Below the pieces are notes generated by a model that was not told the DNA's origin, did not search any database, and saw nothing but the letters and a program-made list of their open reading frames with translations. Below are positions 37,452 through 46,724 of a stretch of 64,000 nt of DNA, one piece after another; positions within the stretch are counted from its first letter, which is position 1; each line of letters opens with the position of its first letter. Both the position numbers and the translations under genes were made by a program. This DNA is from Phytopseudomonas daroniae (GTDB lineage: Bacteria > Pseudomonadota > Gammaproteobacteria > Pseudomonadales > Pseudomonadaceae): contig NZ_QJUI01000001.1 of the NCBI RefSeq assembly GCF_004327285.1, positions 310,001 to 374,000 on the forward strand, written 5' to 3'.

Positions 37452-38819
37452 TCAAGCCAGTAAAGCACGGGCGGTGAGATCCAGGCATTTGCGGGCCTTT
37501 TCCACCAGCTCGTCGATTTCCGTCTTGCTGATCACCAATGGCGGCGAAATGATCATGGTGTCGCCAACGGCGCGCATGATCAGCCCGTTCTCGAAGCAGT
37601 GACCGCGGCAGATCATGCCGACAGCCTTGTCGCTTGGATAACGCTCGCGGGTCTGCTTGTCCTTCACCAGTTCGATGGCGCCGAGCATGCCGACTCCACG
37701 CACCTCCCCCACCAGCGGGTGATCCGCCAGCTCACGCAGTCGTTTCTGCAAATACGGTGCCGTTTCTTCTCTGACTCGCTCGACGATCTTTTCTTCGCGC
37801 AGAATTCGAATGTTTTCCAGCGCCACCGCCGCCGCTACCGGATGCCCGGAGTAGGTGAAACCGTGGTTGAAGTCGCCCCCTTCGTTGAGCACCTCGACGA
37901 TTTCGTCACGCACCACCAGACCCCCCATTGGCACATAGCCGGAGGTCAGGCCCTTGGCGATGGTCATCATGTCCGGCGTGTTGCCGTAGTAATCGCTACC
38001 GAACCACTCACCGGTGCGGCCGAACCCACAGATCACCTCATCGGCGACGAAGAGGATTTCGTACTTGGCGAGGATCTCGCGCACCTTCGGCCAGTAGCTG
38101 TCCGGCGGGATGATCACGCCGCCAGCGCCCTGGATCGGCTCGGCGATGAACGCCGCGACGTTGTTCTCGCCGACGTCGAGAATCTTCTTCTCCAGCTCCT
38201 CGGCCGCCCAGATACCGAAAGCTTCCGGGGTCATGTCCCCCCCTTCACCGAACCAGTACGGCTGGGCGATATGCACGATGCCAGGAATCGGCAGGCCGCC
38301 CTGCTCGTGCATGCCCTTCATACCGCCCAGGCTGGCACCGGCGACCGTGGAGCCGTGGTAGCCGTTCTCGCGGGCGATCACCACCGTCTTCTCGGGCTTG
38401 CCCTTGAGCGCCCAGTAATGGCGCACCATACGCAGCATGGTGTCGTTGCCTTCGGAACCGGAGCCGGTGAAGAACACGTGGTTCATGCCCGCCGGGGTCA
38501 CCTCGGAGAGCGCCTTGGCCAGTTCCAGCACTGGCGGGTGAGCGGTCTGGAAAAAGGTGTTGTAGAACGGCAGCTCACGCATCTGCTTGCTGGCGGCCTC
38601 GACCAGTTCTTCACGGCCATAGCCGATGGCGATGCACCATAGCCCGGCCATGCCATCGAGGATTTTGTTGCCCTCGCTATCCCACAGGTGCACACCCTCG
38701 CCGCGGGTGATGATGCGCGGGCCCTTCTCGGCCAGCTGCTTGAAATCGCTGAAAGGCGCCAGGTGATGGTCGCGGCTCATGGCCTGCCATTGCTGGGTCT
38801 TCGGGTTGTTTGCCGTCAT
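37452..38819 (-). CDS. spuC: Polyamine:pyruvate/2-oxoglutarate aminotransferase SpuC
   Basis: 455 residues, class III PLP aminotransferase. The PLP lysine is in MMTIAKGLTSGYVPMGGL (about 290), with cofactor-binding FVADEVICGFGRTGEWFG upstream and GSGSEGNDTMLRMVRHYW at the N-terminal side. SpuC transaminates putrescine and cadaverine in the aminotransferase branch of polyamine catabolism. GAGG precedes ATG 38819. It lies between spuB and spuD on the minus strand. Confidence 0.92.
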   Translation of the reverse strand: MTANNPKTQQWQAMSRDHHLAPFSDFKQLAEKGPRIITRGEGVHLWDSEGNKILDGMAGLWCIAIGYGREELVEAASKQMRELPFYNTFFQTAHPPVLELAKALSEVTPAGMNHVFFTGSGSEGNDTMLRMVRHYWALKGKPEKTVVIARENGYHGSTVAGASLGGMKGMHEQGGLPIPGIVHIAQPYWFGEGGDMTPEAFGIWAAEELEKKILDVGENNVAAFIAEPIQGAGGVIIPPDSYWPKVREILAKYEILFVADEVICGFGRTGEWFGSDYYGNTPDMMTIAKGLTSGYVPMGGLVVRDEIVEVLNEGGDFNHGFTYSGHPVAAAVALENIRILREEKIVERVREETAPYLQKRLRELADHPLVGEVRGVGMLGAIELVKDKQTRERYPSDKAVGMICRGHCFENGLIMRAVGDTMIISPPLVISKTEIDELVEKARKCLDLTARALLA

Positions 38820-38873
38820 ATACACCTCATCTATATACGGGGCCGTGCGGATCGCGCGCCAGCCCCGGCTGAA

Positions 38874-40232
38874 TCAGACCGAGAGCAGCAGGAACTCGCG
38901 TTCCCAGGAGCTGATCACGCGCTTGAAGTTCTCGTGCTCGGCACGCTTGACCGCCACGTAGCCGCGAACGAACTTGTGGCCCAGGTACTGCTCGACCACC
39001 TGGCAGGTTTCCATGCGCTCCAGCGCAGCTTCCAGGGTCAGCGGCAGGCGCAGGTTGCGGCGTTCATAGCCGCGCCCCACCACCGGAGCGCTTGGCTCGA
39101 TGCCTTCGACCATGCCGATGTAGCCGCACAGCAGGCTGGCCGCCAGGGCCAGATAGGGGTTGGCGTCGGCGCCAGCCAGGCGGTTCTCGACCCGGCGGTT
39201 CTGCGGCGTGGCGTCCGGCACGCGCAGGCCCACAGTGCGGTTCTCCTCGCCCCACTCGACGTTCACCGGCGCCGAGGTGTCCGGCAGGAAGCGGCGGAAC
39301 GAGTTGACGTTGGGAGCGAACAGCGGCAACAGCTCAGGGATGTATTTCTGCAGGCCGCCGATGTGATGCATGAACAGCTCGCTCATCGAGCCGTCTTCAT
39401 TGGAGAAGATGTTCTTGCCGGTGTTCTTGTCGATGATGCTCTGGTGCAGGTGCATGGCACTGCCGGGCTCGTCGGTGATCGGCTTGGCCATGAAGGTCGC
39501 CGCCACATCGTGCTTGAGTGCCGCTTCACGCATGGTGCGCTTGAACACCAGAATCTGATCGGCCAGGTGCAAGGCTTCGCCGTGACGGAAGTTGATCTCC
39601 ATCTGCGCCGGGCCTTCTTCGTGGATCAGGGTGTCCAGATCCAGGCCTTGCAGCTCGCACCAGTCGTACATGTCTTCGAACAGCGGATCGAATTCGTTGG
39701 CCGCATCGATGGAGAAGCTCTGCCGACCGGTTTCCGGACGCCCGGAACGGCCCATCGGCGCCACCAGCGGGAAATCCGGATCGCTGTTGCGCTTGGTCAG
39801 GTAGAACTCCATCTCCGGCGCCACGATTGGCTGCCAACCCTTGTCGGCATAGAGCCGCAGCACTTTCTTGAGGATGTTGCGCGGCGACAGCTCGATCGGG
39901 TTGCCTTGCTTGTCGTAGGTGTCGTGGATCACCTGCGCGGTCGGCTCGATGGCCCAGGGCACGATGAACACGGCGTTCTCGTCCGGACGGCAGATCATGT
40001 CGATATCAGCCGGGTCGAGCAGGTCGTAATAGACGTCATCTTCGACGTAATCGCCGGTCACGGTCTGCAGCAATACGCTTTCGGGCAGGCGCATGCCCTT
40101 TTCGTCGAGGAATTTGTTGGTCGGCGAGATCTTGCCACGGGCGATACCCGTCAGGTCGCTGACCAGACATTCGACTTCGGTGATCTTGCGTTCTTTCAGC
40201 CAGCTGGAAAGCTGGTCCAATTTGGTACTCAT
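38874..40232 (-). CDS. spuB: Gamma-glutamylpolyamine synthetase SpuB (glutamine synthetase family)
   Basis: 452 residues with the glutamine synthetase beta-grasp domain (about 15-110) and catalytic barrel (about 120-450), including EMEFYLTKRN, AQMEINFRHGEAL, GSAMHLHQSI and [26 protein letters not shown]. It ligates glutamate to a polyamine, the first step of the glutamylation route. GAGG precedes ATG 40232; the longer open frame upstream covers non-coding repeat sequence. First gene of spuBCDEFGH. spuA, which precedes spuB in P. aeruginosa, is absent here. Confidence 0.92.
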   Translation of the reverse strand: MSTKLDQLSSWLKERKITEVECLVSDLTGIARGKISPTNKFLDEKGMRLPESVLLQTVTGDYVEDDVYYDLLDPADIDMICRPDENAVFIVPWAIEPTAQVIHDTYDKQGNPIELSPRNILKKVLRLYADKGWQPIVAPEMEFYLTKRNSDPDFPLVAPMGRSGRPETGRQSFSIDAANEFDPLFEDMYDWCELQGLDLDTLIHEEGPAQMEINFRHGEALHLADQILVFKRTMREAALKHDVAATFMAKPITDEPGSAMHLHQSIIDKNTGKNIFSNEDGSMSELFMHHIGGLQKYIPELLPLFAPNVNSFRRFLPDTSAPVNVEWGEENRTVGLRVPDATPQNRRVENRLAGADANPYLALAASLLCGYIGMVEGIEPSAPVVGRGYERRNLRLPLTLEAALERMETCQVVEQYLGHKFVRGYVAVKRAEHENFKRVISSWEREFLLLSV

Positions 40233-41058
40233 AGAGACCTCAGGGTTTATGAAACCGGCATCCTCGGCCGGCTCGACATGCCCACGTTCCAACGAACCTC
40301 GGCTGGAGGTTCGTTGGAACACAGGATAATTCGGGTTGCCACGCAGCCTCCGACAAGCGCCCGGCACGCACAGGCGTGCGAGCGAGACCGCCACGCGCGG
40401 AAAGCGCTGTTTTGCCACACTGCCCACGACTGTAACCGACCTTTGTTGCACTCGACAGACCCTGCATCTGCAAAGCGCGGGCCGCTACACGATGGCGCGA
40501 GCCGGTATGACAAAAAGCAAAAGCGCATTCTCGGTTTAACGAACGAGATGAAGCACGACGCAATTCTGGGTGGCGAGGCAAGGTGACTGGGAAAGGATAG
40601 GGAATACTGACAGGGTGTGCAGATTTTCGAGCGGGACGAGCAACCTGGGCTGACCCGCTCAGGCAGCAGGCTGGATGACGAGCAGTCGCACCCCGATGAT
40701 GATCGTCGCCAGCGTCTGAGTCAGGGTATGCCCCGAACTGCGCGGCACAAGCAATGACGCTGGAGAGCGGCATGCAAATCATGAAACACCCGTATTGTTG
40801 GATTATCAGGGGTTCGACCGAGCTTATCCTTGTTCATTTTTTTATACAACACGGCAGCATCAGCTCACGGCCCACTCATATGCATGACAAAAATGCTGCC
40901 GGGGTTTACGTTTCGAAATGAGCTGAAACGCCCTGAAAATGGCCACTGCGCTCTTCTTTAGGGCAGCATCGCCTTATCTTGACAGTACCTGGCGTTTGGG
41001 ATTGACTCCCGGTGTGTCAGTAATTGATTGATATTTTTAACAACATAGGTGTTGCATC
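40233..41058. other. Divergent intergenic region spuB / spuI (826 bp)
   Basis: No convincing gene. Open frames reaching in from both sides have poor codon use. It contains the 15-bp palindrome at 40286-40320 near spuB, an AT-richer part (about 40790-41058) likely holding the spuI promoter, and TTGACA at 40979-40984 without a good -10. P. aeruginosa carries spuA between spuB and spuI, so this may be the scar of its loss. Confidence 0.65.
40286..40320. repeat. Perfect 15-bp palindrome upstream of spuB
   Basis: GTTCCAACGAACCTC (40286-40300) and its exact complement (40306-40320) flank the loop GGCTG, 54 bp from the spuB start. It could be a leader hairpin, an operator or a dispersed repeat. Confidence 0.75.
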
Positions 41059-42438
41059 ATGTCGGTACCCCCGCGTGCCGTTCAGCTTAATGAAGCGAAC
41101 GCGTTCCTCAAGGAACATCCTGAGGTTCAGTTCGTCGACCTTCTGATTGCAGATATGAATGGCGTGGTGCGCGGCAAGCGCATCGAACGCGCCAGCCTCC
41201 ACAAGGTGTATGAAAAGGGCATCAACCTCCCCGCCTCGCTGTTCGCCCTGGACATCAACGGCGCCACCGTGGAAAGCACCGGCCTCGGCCTGGATATCGG
41301 CGATGCCGACCGTATCTGTTTCCCCATCCCCAATACCCTGTGCAAGGAACCCTGGCAGAAGCGCCCAACCGCGCAATTGCTGATGACCATGCACGAACTG
41401 GACGGCAGCCCCTTCTTCGCCGACCCCCGTGAGGTATTGCGCCAGGTGGTGCAGAAGTTCGACGAACTCGGCCTGATCATTTGCGCAGCCTTCGAACTCG
41501 AGTTCTACCTGATCGACCAGGAGAACGTGAATGGCCGACCACAACCACCGCGCTCGCCCATTTCCGGCAAGCGCCCGCATTCGACCCAGGTCTACCTGAT
41601 CGATGACCTCGACGAATACGTCGACTGCCTGCAGGACATGCTCGAAGCCGCCAAGGAACAGGATCTGCCGGCCGACGCCATCGTCAAGGAAAGCGCCCCG
41701 GCGCAGTTCGAAGTCAACCTGCACCACACCAAGGACGCGCTCAAGGCCTGCGACCACGCGCTGCTGCTCAAGCGCCTGATCAAGAACATCGCCTACGACC
41801 ACGAGATGGACTCGACCTTCATGGCCAAGCCCTACCCGGGCCAGGCGGGCAACGGCCTGCATGTACACATCTCGTTGCTCGACAAGAAGACCGGCGAGAA
41901 CATCTTCGCCACCGACGATCCGGAGCAGCATGCACCGCTGCGCCATGCCATCGCCGGCATCCTGGAAACCATGCCCGCTTCGATGGCGTTCCTGTGCCCG
42001 AACGTCAACTCGTACCGCCGTTTCGGCGCCCAGTTCTACGTGCCGAACGCGCCGAGCTGGGGCCTGGATAACCGTACGGTGGCCGTGCGCGTGCCGACTG
42101 GCAGCAGCGATGCCATTCGTATCGAGCACCGCGTAGCCGGCGCCGATGCCAACCCGTACCTGATGATGGCCTCGATCCTCGCCGGTATTCACCACGGCCT
42201 GACCAACCAGTTGGAGCCAGGCGAACCGATCGAGGGCAACTCCTACGAACAGTTGGAGCAGAGCCTGCCGAACAACCTGCGCGATGCCTTGCGCGAGCTG
42301 GACGACAGCGAAGTGTTGAACAAGTACATCAGCCCGGATTACATCGACATCTTCGTCGCCTGCAAGGAAGCCGAGCTGCAGGAATTCGAGACCACCATCT
42401 CGGATCTGGAATACAACTGGTACCTGCACACGGTCTGA
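41059..42438 (+). CDS. spuI: Gamma-glutamylpolyamine synthetase SpuI (glutamine synthetase family)
   Basis: 459 residues, glutamine synthetase fold: N-terminal [20 protein letters not shown], catalytic [44 protein letters not shown] and [21 protein letters not shown] second polyamine or ethanolamine-type glutamyl ligase, paralogous to SpuB but transcribed divergently, which suggests separate control and substrate range. ATG 41059 is preceded by AGGTG. Exact substrate cannot be read from sequence. Confidence 0.88.
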   Translation: MSVPPRAVQLNEANAFLKEHPEVQFVDLLIADMNGVVRGKRIERASLHKVYEKGINLPASLFALDINGATVESTGLGLDIGDADRICFPIPNTLCKEPWQKRPTAQLLMTMHELDGSPFFADPREVLRQVVQKFDELGLIICAAFELEFYLIDQENVNGRPQPPRSPISGKRPHSTQVYLIDDLDEYVDCLQDMLEAAKEQDLPADAIVKESAPAQFEVNLHHTKDALKACDHALLLKRLIKNIAYDHEMDSTFMAKPYPGQAGNGLHVHISLLDKKTGENIFATDDPEQHAPLRHAIAGILETMPASMAFLCPNVNSYRRFGAQFYVPNAPSWGLDNRTVAVRVPTGSSDAIRIEHRVAGADANPYLMMASILAGIHHGLTNQLEPGEPIEGNSYEQLEQSLPNNLRDALRELDDSEVLNKYISPDYIDIFVACKEAELQEFETTISDLEYNWYLHTV

Positions 42439-42482
42439 TGCTCTGTGGCTTCACGCCTCATCGTTCGAAGCCACTGTTAGGA

Positions 42483-42526
42483 TCTGTTGACGTTTCAACG
42501 CGAGCCGTGCGTGAAACGTCAACAGA
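42483..42526. repeat. Hairpin repeat between spuI and aguA
   Basis: Perfect 15-bp arms TCTGTTGACGTTTCA (42483-42497) and TGAAACGTCAACAGA (42512-42526) with a 14-base loop. The unit resembles a dispersed Pseudomonas intergenic repeat. It could help end spuI transcription, but there is no T run. Confidence 0.75.
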
Positions 42527-42590
42527 CCCTACAACACCTGCTGAGATAGACTTCTGCCTATTTCAGCCGCGCCTTGCCTCGGAGTACTAC

Positions 42591-43697
42591 ATGTCGACCC
42601 TAACCACCACACCCCGTGCCGATGGCTTTCGCATGCCGGCTGAATGGGAACCGCACAGCCAGACTTGGATGGTCTGGCCGGAGCGTCCGGACAACTGGCG
42701 ACTGGGCGGCAAGCCCGCGCAACACGCGTTCACCGCTGTGGCCAGGGCCATCGCCGAATTCGAACCAGTGACGGTCTGCGTATCCGCCGGGCAATACGAG
42801 AATGCCAGTGCACACCTGCAACACGAGCGTATCCGTGTCGTGGAAATGACCACCGACGACGCCTGGGTACGCGATACCGGGCCGACTTTCGTGACCAGCG
42901 CGCGCGGTGAACTGCGCGGCGTTGACTGGGGCTTCAATGCCTGGGGTGGTTTCGAGGGTGGTCTGTATTTCCCCTGGCTGCGCGACGACCAGGTCGCCAA
43001 CAAGATTCTTGGTCTGGAAGGCTGCGACGGTTACCGCACCGAAGGCTTCGTGCTCGAAGGCGGCTCGATTCACGTCGATGGCGAAGGCACCCTGATCACC
43101 ACCGAGGAATGCCTGCTCAACCACAACCGCAATCCGCACCTGAACCGCGAGCAGATCGAAGCCGTGCTGGCCGAACACCTGGCCATCGACAAGGTCATCT
43201 GGCTGCCGGATGGCCTGTACAACGACGAGACCGATGGCCACGTCGACAACTTCTGCTGCTACGTACGCCCAGGTGAAGTGCTGCTGGCCTGGACGGACGA
43301 TCGGGAAAACCCCAACTACCCGCGCTGCCAGGCCGCCCTGCACGTGCTGGAGAATACCCGTGACGCCAAGGGTCGTGCCCTGACCGTGCACAAGATGCCG
43401 ATTCCCGGCCCGCTGTATGCAAGCGAGGAAGAATGCGCCGGAGTCGACCGCGTGCTCGGCAGCCAGGAACGTAGTCCGGAGGTACGCCTGGCCGGCTCCT
43501 ACGTGAACTTCCTGATCGTCAATGGCGGCATCGTCGCGCCAAGCTTCGATGACCCCAAGGACGAGGAAGCCAAGGCCATGCTCGAACGCCTGTTTCCCGA
43601 GCATCGCGTGGTCATGGTGCCGGGCCGGGAGATCCTGCTGGGAGGCGGCAATATCCACTGCATCACCCAGCAGCAGCCACTGGCGCAGAAAGGCTGA
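42591..43697 (+). CDS. aguA: Agmatine deiminase
   Basis: 368 residues, the exact length I recall for P. aeruginosa AguA. It converts agmatine to N-carbamoylputrescine. Family features: WPERPDNWR near the start, [13 protein letters not shown] (about 85-97), [12 protein letters not shown] with the catalytic His, and nucleophilic Cys in [12 protein letters not shown] near the C-terminus. GGAG precedes ATG 42591. The next enzyme, AguB, and the repressor AguR are not adjacent, unlike in P. aeruginosa. Confidence 0.94.
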   Translation: MSTLTTTPRADGFRMPAEWEPHSQTWMVWPERPDNWRLGGKPAQHAFTAVARAIAEFEPVTVCVSAGQYENASAHLQHERIRVVEMTTDDAWVRDTGPTFVTSARGELRGVDWGFNAWGGFEGGLYFPWLRDDQVANKILGLEGCDGYRTEGFVLEGGSIHVDGEGTLITTEECLLNHNRNPHLNREQIEAVLAEHLAIDKVIWLPDGLYNDETDGHVDNFCCYVRPGEVLLAWTDDRENPNYPRCQAALHVLENTRDAKGRALTVHKMPIPGPLYASEEECAGVDRVLGSQERSPEVRLAGSYVNFLIVNGGIVAPSFDDPKDEEAKAMLERLFPEHRVVMVPGREILLGGGNIHCITQQQPLAQKG

Positions 43698-43724
43698 ACA
43701 GCCACCGCCGGGATCAGCGGCCGG

Positions 43725-44753
43725 TCACTCGGCCGTTTCCACTTCCTCCATGACCAGCGCCGGCTCGAAGGGCGCCGGTCGTGGCGTGTCATTGGTCGAA
43801 GGCGGCAGCATCGGCACAGCGAACGCCGGTTGCTCGCCGGTCAGGGTCTTCAGGAAAGCGGTGATGGAGCCGATCTCCCCCTCGCTCAACTGACGCCCCA
43901 ACTGCAGACGCGCCATCACGTCCACGGCCTTCTCCAGCTCCCAGTAGGCGCCATCGTGGAAGTAGGGGTAGGTCAGCTCGACATTGCGTAGCGTCGGTAC
44001 CTTGAACAGGAAGCGGTCGGTATCCTTGCCGGTCAGACCGGCCACGCCCTCGGCGGGATTGTCGGTCTGGTAGGCCTCCACCAGGCCCATCTTCTGAAAG
44101 GAATTGCCGCCCATGGCCGGGCCGTTGTGGCAGGCCACGCAACCGATCGACTTGAACAGCTGATAACCCTCCAGCTCGGCCGAGGACAAGGCCGCATCAT
44201 CGCCCTTGAGCCACAGGTCGAAACGCGAATTGGGCGTGACCAGGGTCTTCTCGAACTCGGCAATGGCATCGGTCACCGCATCCAGGGTGATCTCCTCGCT
44301 CTGGTAGACCCGCTTGAAGGATTCGCGGTACTGCGGGATGGAGCGCAGCACGTCGATCGCCAGGATATGGGTGAAGGCCATTTCCTTGGGGTTGGCGATG
44401 GGGCCGGCGGCCTGCTCCTTGAGATCGGCGGCGCGACCGTCCCAGAACTGCGCCAGGTTCAAGCTGGAGTTGAGTACGGTCGGTGAATTGATCGGCCCCT
44501 GCTGCCAGTGATGACCAATGGAGGTGGGCAGGTTGTCGCTGCCGCCCATGCTCAGGTTGTGGCACGAGTTGCAGGAGATGAACCCCGAACGCGACAGGCG
44601 CGGGTCGAAGAACAACTGCTTGCCCAGCTCGACCTTGGCGCTGTCGGTGGCCGTATAGGGCTGGATGGGTGAAACCGGTTCGTCGCTTCGCGGCACGGAC
44701 CAGGCATCGAGACTCAGGCAAAGTCCCGCGATCAACAGAGAAATACCGCGCAT
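43725..44753 (-). CDS. ccpA: Di-haem cytochrome c peroxidase
   Basis: 342 residues with a signal peptide (about 1-20) and two c-type haem motifs, CNSCH (61-65, peroxidatic haem) and CVACH (205-209, electron-transfer haem). This periplasmic enzyme reduces H2O2 with electrons from cytochrome c or azurin. Length and motif spacing match the CcpA/CcpR class. GGAG precedes ATG 44753. An ANR/FNR-type box lies 67 bp upstream, fitting low-oxygen induction. Convergent with aguA. Confidence 0.92.
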   Translation of the reverse strand: MRGISLLIAGLCLSLDAWSVPRSDEPVSPIQPYTATDSAKVELGKQLFFDPRLSRSGFISCNSCHNLSMGGSDNLPTSIGHHWQQGPINSPTVLNSSLNLAQFWDGRAADLKEQAAGPIANPKEMAFTHILAIDVLRSIPQYRESFKRVYQSEEITLDAVTDAIAEFEKTLVTPNSRFDLWLKGDDAALSSAELEGYQLFKSIGCVACHNGPAMGGNSFQKMGLVEAYQTDNPAEGVAGLTGKDTDRFLFKVPTLRNVELTYPYFHDGAYWELEKAVDVMARLQLGRQLSEGEIGSITAFLKTLTGEQPAFAVPMLPPSTNDTPRPAPFEPALVMEEVETAE

Positions 44754-44819
44754 GGAGAGCTCCTCGTTCTATCAGGCTTATTGGCCGTCCCACGATGAGC
44801 GCAGTAGCAAGGCTGGCTT

Positions 44820-44833
44820 TTGACGGGGGTCAA
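44820..44833 (-). promoter_or_regulatory. ANR/FNR-type box upstream of the cytochrome c peroxidase
   Basis: TTGACGGGGGTCAA is a perfect dyad of the TTGAY-N4-RTCAA type, starting 67 bases before the ccpA ATG. That suits activation from about -41 by the oxygen-sensing regulator ANR. Confidence 0.7.
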
Positions 44834-44894
44834 CCCTTGCCCTTAAACCATACAAAAACAAAGGATATACGCGCGCGTCATGTTGTCGCTCAAA

Positions 44895-44923
44895 CAAAAG
44901 CCCGGAACCAGTCCGGGCTTTTG
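44895..44923 (-). terminator. Intrinsic terminator of the OprD-family porin gene
   Basis: Perfect 12-bp stem CAAAAGCCCGGA/TCCGGGCTTTTG with a 5-base loop, 43 bp past the porin stop on the minus strand. Confidence 0.85.
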
Positions 44924-44965
44924 CATTGATACGAGCCGCAGCGTGGCGCGGCTCGGCACTCCAGC

Positions 44966-46303
44966 TTAGAGCAGCGGGATGCTGTAGCTGACGATCAGGC
45001 GGTTCTGATCGACGTCACCGGACGAGGTCTGGCTACGCAGAGCGGCGTTACGCCAGGCGAAGCCCACACCTTTCAGAGCGCCTTCCTGGAGCACGTAGCT
45101 GAGGGTCAGGTCACGCTCCCACTCTTTCTGGTCGCCGCCCACCGCCTTGATGTTGTCGCCCTTCATGTACAGTACGTTGGCGGTCAGGCCGGGAACACCG
45201 ATCTTGCCGAAGTCATAGCCATACTGGGTGATCCAGGTACGCTCGCCGGCACGGCCGAAGTTGGTGATCTGGCGGTCGGTGATCAGGTAGGTAGTAGCAC
45301 CACCCTGGCCTGGGATCGAACCCTGGTTCAGCTGGATGAAGTTGCTATCACCGGAAACCTGCTGGTAGCCGGCGCTCAGGGCATGGCCTTCCAGGCTGTA
45401 GGTGAAGAAGGCACTCCAGGTACGGTTGTCCACTTCACCGGAAGTCACACCATTACCGTAGTAGCCGCTGCCCAGGTAGCCGTCGGCCCGACCGGCCACA
45501 CTGCCGTTCTTGCCATCGGAACCGGTGTCGAAGTAGCGCAGATCGGATTTCAGCGAGCCAGCACCCAGCGCCAGCGTGTGGGTCAGACCCAGGAAGTGCT
45601 GCTTGTAGAAATCATCCAGATTGCCGTAGTAGTACTGAACCAGCAGATCCTTGTTGATCTTGTAGTCGGCACCGCCATAGTAGAACTTGTTGCTGTCCGC
45701 ACCGGCACCGGCGCCAGCGATGGCCAGCGAATCAGTGTTGCTCGACGCACGCCCCTTGGAATGCTCCAGCTGACCCAGGATCAGGGTCAGGTTGTCAATT
45801 TCATTCGAGGTGATCTGCGCACCCTCGAAGGTCTGCGGGATCAGACGGCCATCGTTGAAAACCACGACCGGCAGCTTCGGCTGCAGGGTACCGATCTGGG
45901 CGATGGTCTTGGAAACGCGAATCTTGCCAGTCAGGCCCAGGCTGCTGAATTCGTCTACGGCGCTGTTGTCGCTGTCCGTCGGGAACAGGACACCGGGAGT
46001 ACGGCTACGACCCGCCTTGTTGGTGCGGCTACCGGAGTCCAGCTTCACGCCCAGCAGGCCCAGCGCATCGACGCCGAAACCCACGGTACCCTCGGTGAAA
46101 CCCGATTGCAGATTCAACTGGAATGCCTGACCCCATTCCTTGTTGCTCGGGCTATCGCTGTCACGGATATCGTTATTGAAATAGAAGTTACGCAGATCCA
46201 GCTTGGCCGTGCTGTCTTCGATAAAGGCAGCGTTAGCAGCGTTGCCCAGGGTCAGACCCAGAGTACCGACTGCTACGGCCAGCGCCAGGGAAGTTTTTTT
46301 CAT
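44966..46303 (-). CDS. OprD-family outer-membrane porin (OprE-like)
   Basis: 445 residues. Signal peptide ends at about 25 (LGNAANAAF); the mature part starts with the OprD-family FIEDSTAKLDLRNFYFNND and ends in the beta-barrel terminus VSYSIPLL. Such 18-strand channels admit small carboxylates or basic solutes. Position between aguA/ccpA and the diguanylate cyclase matches oprE in P. aeruginosa, which is anaerobically induced; orthology is inferred from order. The MKKTSLA start is chosen because the longer frame precedes a normal signal peptide. Confidence 0.88.
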   Translation of the reverse strand: MKKTSLALAVAVGTLGLTLGNAANAAFIEDSTAKLDLRNFYFNNDIRDSDSPSNKEWGQAFQLNLQSGFTEGTVGFGVDALGLLGVKLDSGSRTNKAGRSRTPGVLFPTDSDNSAVDEFSSLGLTGKIRVSKTIAQIGTLQPKLPVVVFNDGRLIPQTFEGAQITSNEIDNLTLILGQLEHSKGRASSNTDSLAIAGAGAGADSNKFYYGGADYKINKDLLVQYYYGNLDDFYKQHFLGLTHTLALGAGSLKSDLRYFDTGSDGKNGSVAGRADGYLGSGYYGNGVTSGEVDNRTWSAFFTYSLEGHALSAGYQQVSGDSNFIQLNQGSIPGQGGATTYLITDRQITNFGRAGERTWITQYGYDFGKIGVPGLTANVLYMKGDNIKAVGGDQKEWERDLTLSYVLQEGALKGVGFAWRNAALRSQTSSGDVDQNRLIVSYSIPLL

Positions 46304-46724
46304 CGTGATATCTCCAGTGTCTTTTCTTTTATTGGTTGCAGCACATCGGTCTGATGGGTGATGCCTCAACGGCACTAAATCAGCCGAATTCGGGGCACGA
46401 CCGTCGGGCACCAGGCAGCCATAAAGACGCCACAGGTAACCTGGACGGCAGCACGAAAGCGCTCAGGAATGAAGGAATTGAAAGCGAAGGCGGCGGAAAA
46501 AGGGCATCGTTCGGTTCTCTGTATTGTTATTGTCGGCCGCTGTCTGGCCGTTACTGAATGGAATCTAGCACAGCAGGTTATGTGCCATGAACGACTGAAG
46601 TCGCATAACAACCAATATTTCAACATGTTACCGAAAATAGCGAGATAACCAGCGGCCGCTCAACTGGAGAAATGAGCAATTAGCCGCCGATAAAAAGGCA
46701 GCGCTGGGCGACTTTCCGCCACTA
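46304..46724. other. Intergenic region upstream of the porin gene
   Basis: About 420 bp between the porin start and the end of the diguanylate cyclase gene, both minus strand. No gene seen. The porin promoter must lie here; no ANR, Fur or sigma-54 match was convincing. Confidence 0.5.

Noticed and set aside
38688..40586. A 632-codon open frame on the plus strand across spuC and spuB
   Set aside because: It is the antisense of two well-conserved genes; the translation is rich in His, Gln, Arg and Val typical of mirrored GC-rich coding sequence, with no domain and no ribosome site.
40960..41058. A sigma-70 promoter for spuI built on TTGACA at 40979
   Set aside because: No hexamer resembling TATAAT lies 16-18 bases downstream; left undefined.
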